Part shown: positions 63,103-64,000 of the stretch, one piece after another | Position numbering within the stretch: the first letter of the stretch is position 1 | Layout: each line of letters begins with the position of its first letter | Assembly (NCBI RefSeq): GCF_000737325.1 | Contig: NZ_CP011125.1 | Span: 6,510,001-6,574,000, forward strand | Direction: 5' to 3' | Length of the DNA: 64,000 nt | DNA from: Sandaracinus amylolyticus | GTDB lineage: Bacteria > Myxococcota_A > Polyangia > Polyangiales > Sandaracinaceae | Notes under the pieces: model-generated | Database searches by the model: none | The model's input: only the letters and a program-made list of their open reading frames with translations | What the model was told of the DNA's origin: nothing | Position numbers and translations under genes: made by a program

Positions 63103-63624
63103 ATGAGCACCGACGCGCTCGTCGTACGCGCCGCGACCGAGACCGACCTCGCGGCGATGGCGGCGATGGCTGCCGACCTCGTCCGCTTCCACCACGCGCT
63201 CGATCCCGCGCGCTTCTTCCTCGCGCGCGGCGTCGAGCAGGGCTATCGCGAGTGGTTCGGCCGCGAGCTCCCGCGCGCCAACACGATCCTGCTCGTCGCC
63301 ACCAAGGACGACGCGATCGTCGGCTATGCGTACGGCCGCGTCGAGGGCCGCGACTGGAACATGCTGCTCGACAAGCACGCGGCGCTGCACGACGTCTTCG
63401 TGAGCGAGGACGCGCGCGGCACCGGCGCGGGCGAGCGCCTCGTGCGCGCGTTCTGTGCGCGTGCCGGGGCGCTCGGCGCACCACGCGTCGTGCTCTCCAC
63501 CGCGACGTCGAACACCCGCGCCCAGAAGGTCTTCGCGCGCTGTGGGTTCCGTCCGACGATGATCGAGATGACGCGTGAGTGCGCCGACGACGACCCCGAC
63601 GATCAAGGCGCGGCGGGCTTGTAG
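63103..63624 (+). CDS. GNAT-family N-acetyltransferase
   Basis: A 173-residue GNAT protein. The acetyl-CoA pyrophosphate loop V-x4-R/Q-x2-G-x-G/A is seen in VFVSEDARGTGAGERLVRAF, and the late strand is QKVFARCGFRPTMIEM. Substrate unknown; the short N terminus MSTDALVVRAATETDLAAM is typical. ATG 63103 is used because it begins the domain. Its 3' end overlaps the converging universal-stress-protein gene by 22 bp. Confidence 0.87.
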   Translation: MSTDALVVRAATETDLAAMAAMAADLVRFHHALDPARFFLARGVEQGYREWFGRELPRANTILLVATKDDAIVGYAYGRVEGRDWNMLLDKHAALHDVFVSEDARGTGAGERLVRAFCARAGALGAPRVVLSTATSNTRAQKVFARCGFRPTMIEMTRECADDDPDDQGAAGL

Positions 63625-64000
63625 CGCACGGTCAGCACCGGCTGCTCGCTGGTGCGCACGATGCGCTCGGCGACGCTCCCGAGCAGGAAGTGCTCGAGCC
63701 CGGTCTTGCCGGTGGTGCCGATCACCACGAGGTCGCAGCCGAGGTCCTTCGCCGCCTCGACGATCTCGACGTAGGGCACGCCCATCCGCAGGTGCCGGTG
63801 CACGGTCACGCCGTGCGCGCCGTACCGCTGCGCGACGGCGGCGAGGTCGCGCGACAGATCGCGCTCCATGCCCTTCGCGAGATCGGACGTCGGTGACGCG
63901 TACGCCGAGAGCTGCCACGCGTGCACGAGGTGGATCTCCGCGCCGAGCTTGGTCGCGAGATCGACCGCGTAGCGCAGCGCCTGCTCGGCCGCGTCGGAGA
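63603..64000 (-). CDS. Universal stress protein (UspA family), 5'-partial
   Basis: C-terminal about 130 residues of a UspA-fold protein; the N terminus lies beyond the window. The ATP-binding loop G-x2-G-x9-G-S appears as GTTGKTGLEHFLLGS, followed by the closing strand VRTSEQPVLTVR. Upstream codons reading EQALRYAVDLATKLGAEIHL continue the family sequence to the window edge. Usp proteins bind nucleotides and promote survival under stress. It overlaps the GNAT gene tail to tail by 22 bp. Confidence 0.88.
   Translation of the reverse strand, partial: SDAAEQALRYAVDLATKLGAEIHLVHAWQLSAYASPTSDLAKGMERDLSRDLAAVAQRYGAHGVTVHRHLRMGVPYVEIVEAAKDLGCDLVVIGTTGKTGLEHFLLGSVAERIVRTSEQPVLTVRYKPAAP

Overview
The window looks like a chromosomal segment of a myxobacterium or close relative (Polyangia, for example Sandaracinus-like). 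The evidence is very high GC with strong third-position bias and a C-terminal MYXO-CTERM-like sorting tag at 23698-25818. There are also many secreted or lipoprotein genes of unknown function, an FHA/sigma-54 activator, and a Ser/Thr kinase. The genus is inference. Both edge genes are cut by the window (an ECF sigma factor at the left, a universal stress protein at the right). I saw no tRNA, rRNA, CRISPR array, prophage or IS transposase.

Region 1 (1-13 kb). An ECF sigma / FecR-like / envelope-protein set comes first. It is followed by a JmjC-type cupin oxygenase, a small Tat-like secreted protein with a repeat-built terminator, a lipoprotein, DedA, an LD-carboxypeptidase, ATP-dependent PEP carboxykinase, a SirB1-like protein with a coupled Cys-rich mini-protein, and hisC behind two tandem hairpins. 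Region 2 (14-29.7 kb, minus strand) holds the distal dcw division cluster in the order murC-ftsQ-ftsA-ftsZ. A 179-bp element with 60-bp inverted arms lies between ftsQ and ftsA. Upstream of murC are a membrane-anchored Ser/Thr kinase, several exported proteins, the MYXO-CTERM protein, and an RlmN-like radical SAM enzyme directly behind a 2-oxoglutarate/Fe(II) oxygenase.

Region 3 (29.9-40 kb) has a start-stop-coupled operon (ThiO-like oxidase, alpha/beta hydrolase, YIP1-like membrane protein). After it come a porin-like protein, a parvulin PPIase, a DUF486 protein, the FHA/sigma-54 activator, a glycine-rich RRM protein with an apparent ~330-nt leader, and an ABC1/UbiB kinase with a TerB-like partner. 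Region 4 (41-51.7 kb) opens with about 550 bp of tandem repeats. These are 41-bp units carrying a 14-bp palindrome, then two identical 95-bp hairpin units abutting an RlmI-type methyltransferase. An MscS channel, a FIST sensor plus histidine kinase pair, and an MBOAT acyltransferase / SGNH protein pair follow.

Region 5 (51.7-64 kb, mostly minus strand) carries a complete heavy-metal efflux operon (CzcC-CzcB-CzcA) that runs with overlaps into its own response regulator and histidine kinase. It also carries a two-gene unit joining a caspase-like, EF-hand-bearing membrane protein to a natural fusion of an RNA m5U methyltransferase with an RluA-type pseudouridine synthase. Genes are dense: ATGA, GTGA or TTGA start-stop overlaps occur at more than a dozen junctions, so much of the window is likely translated as coupled operons.
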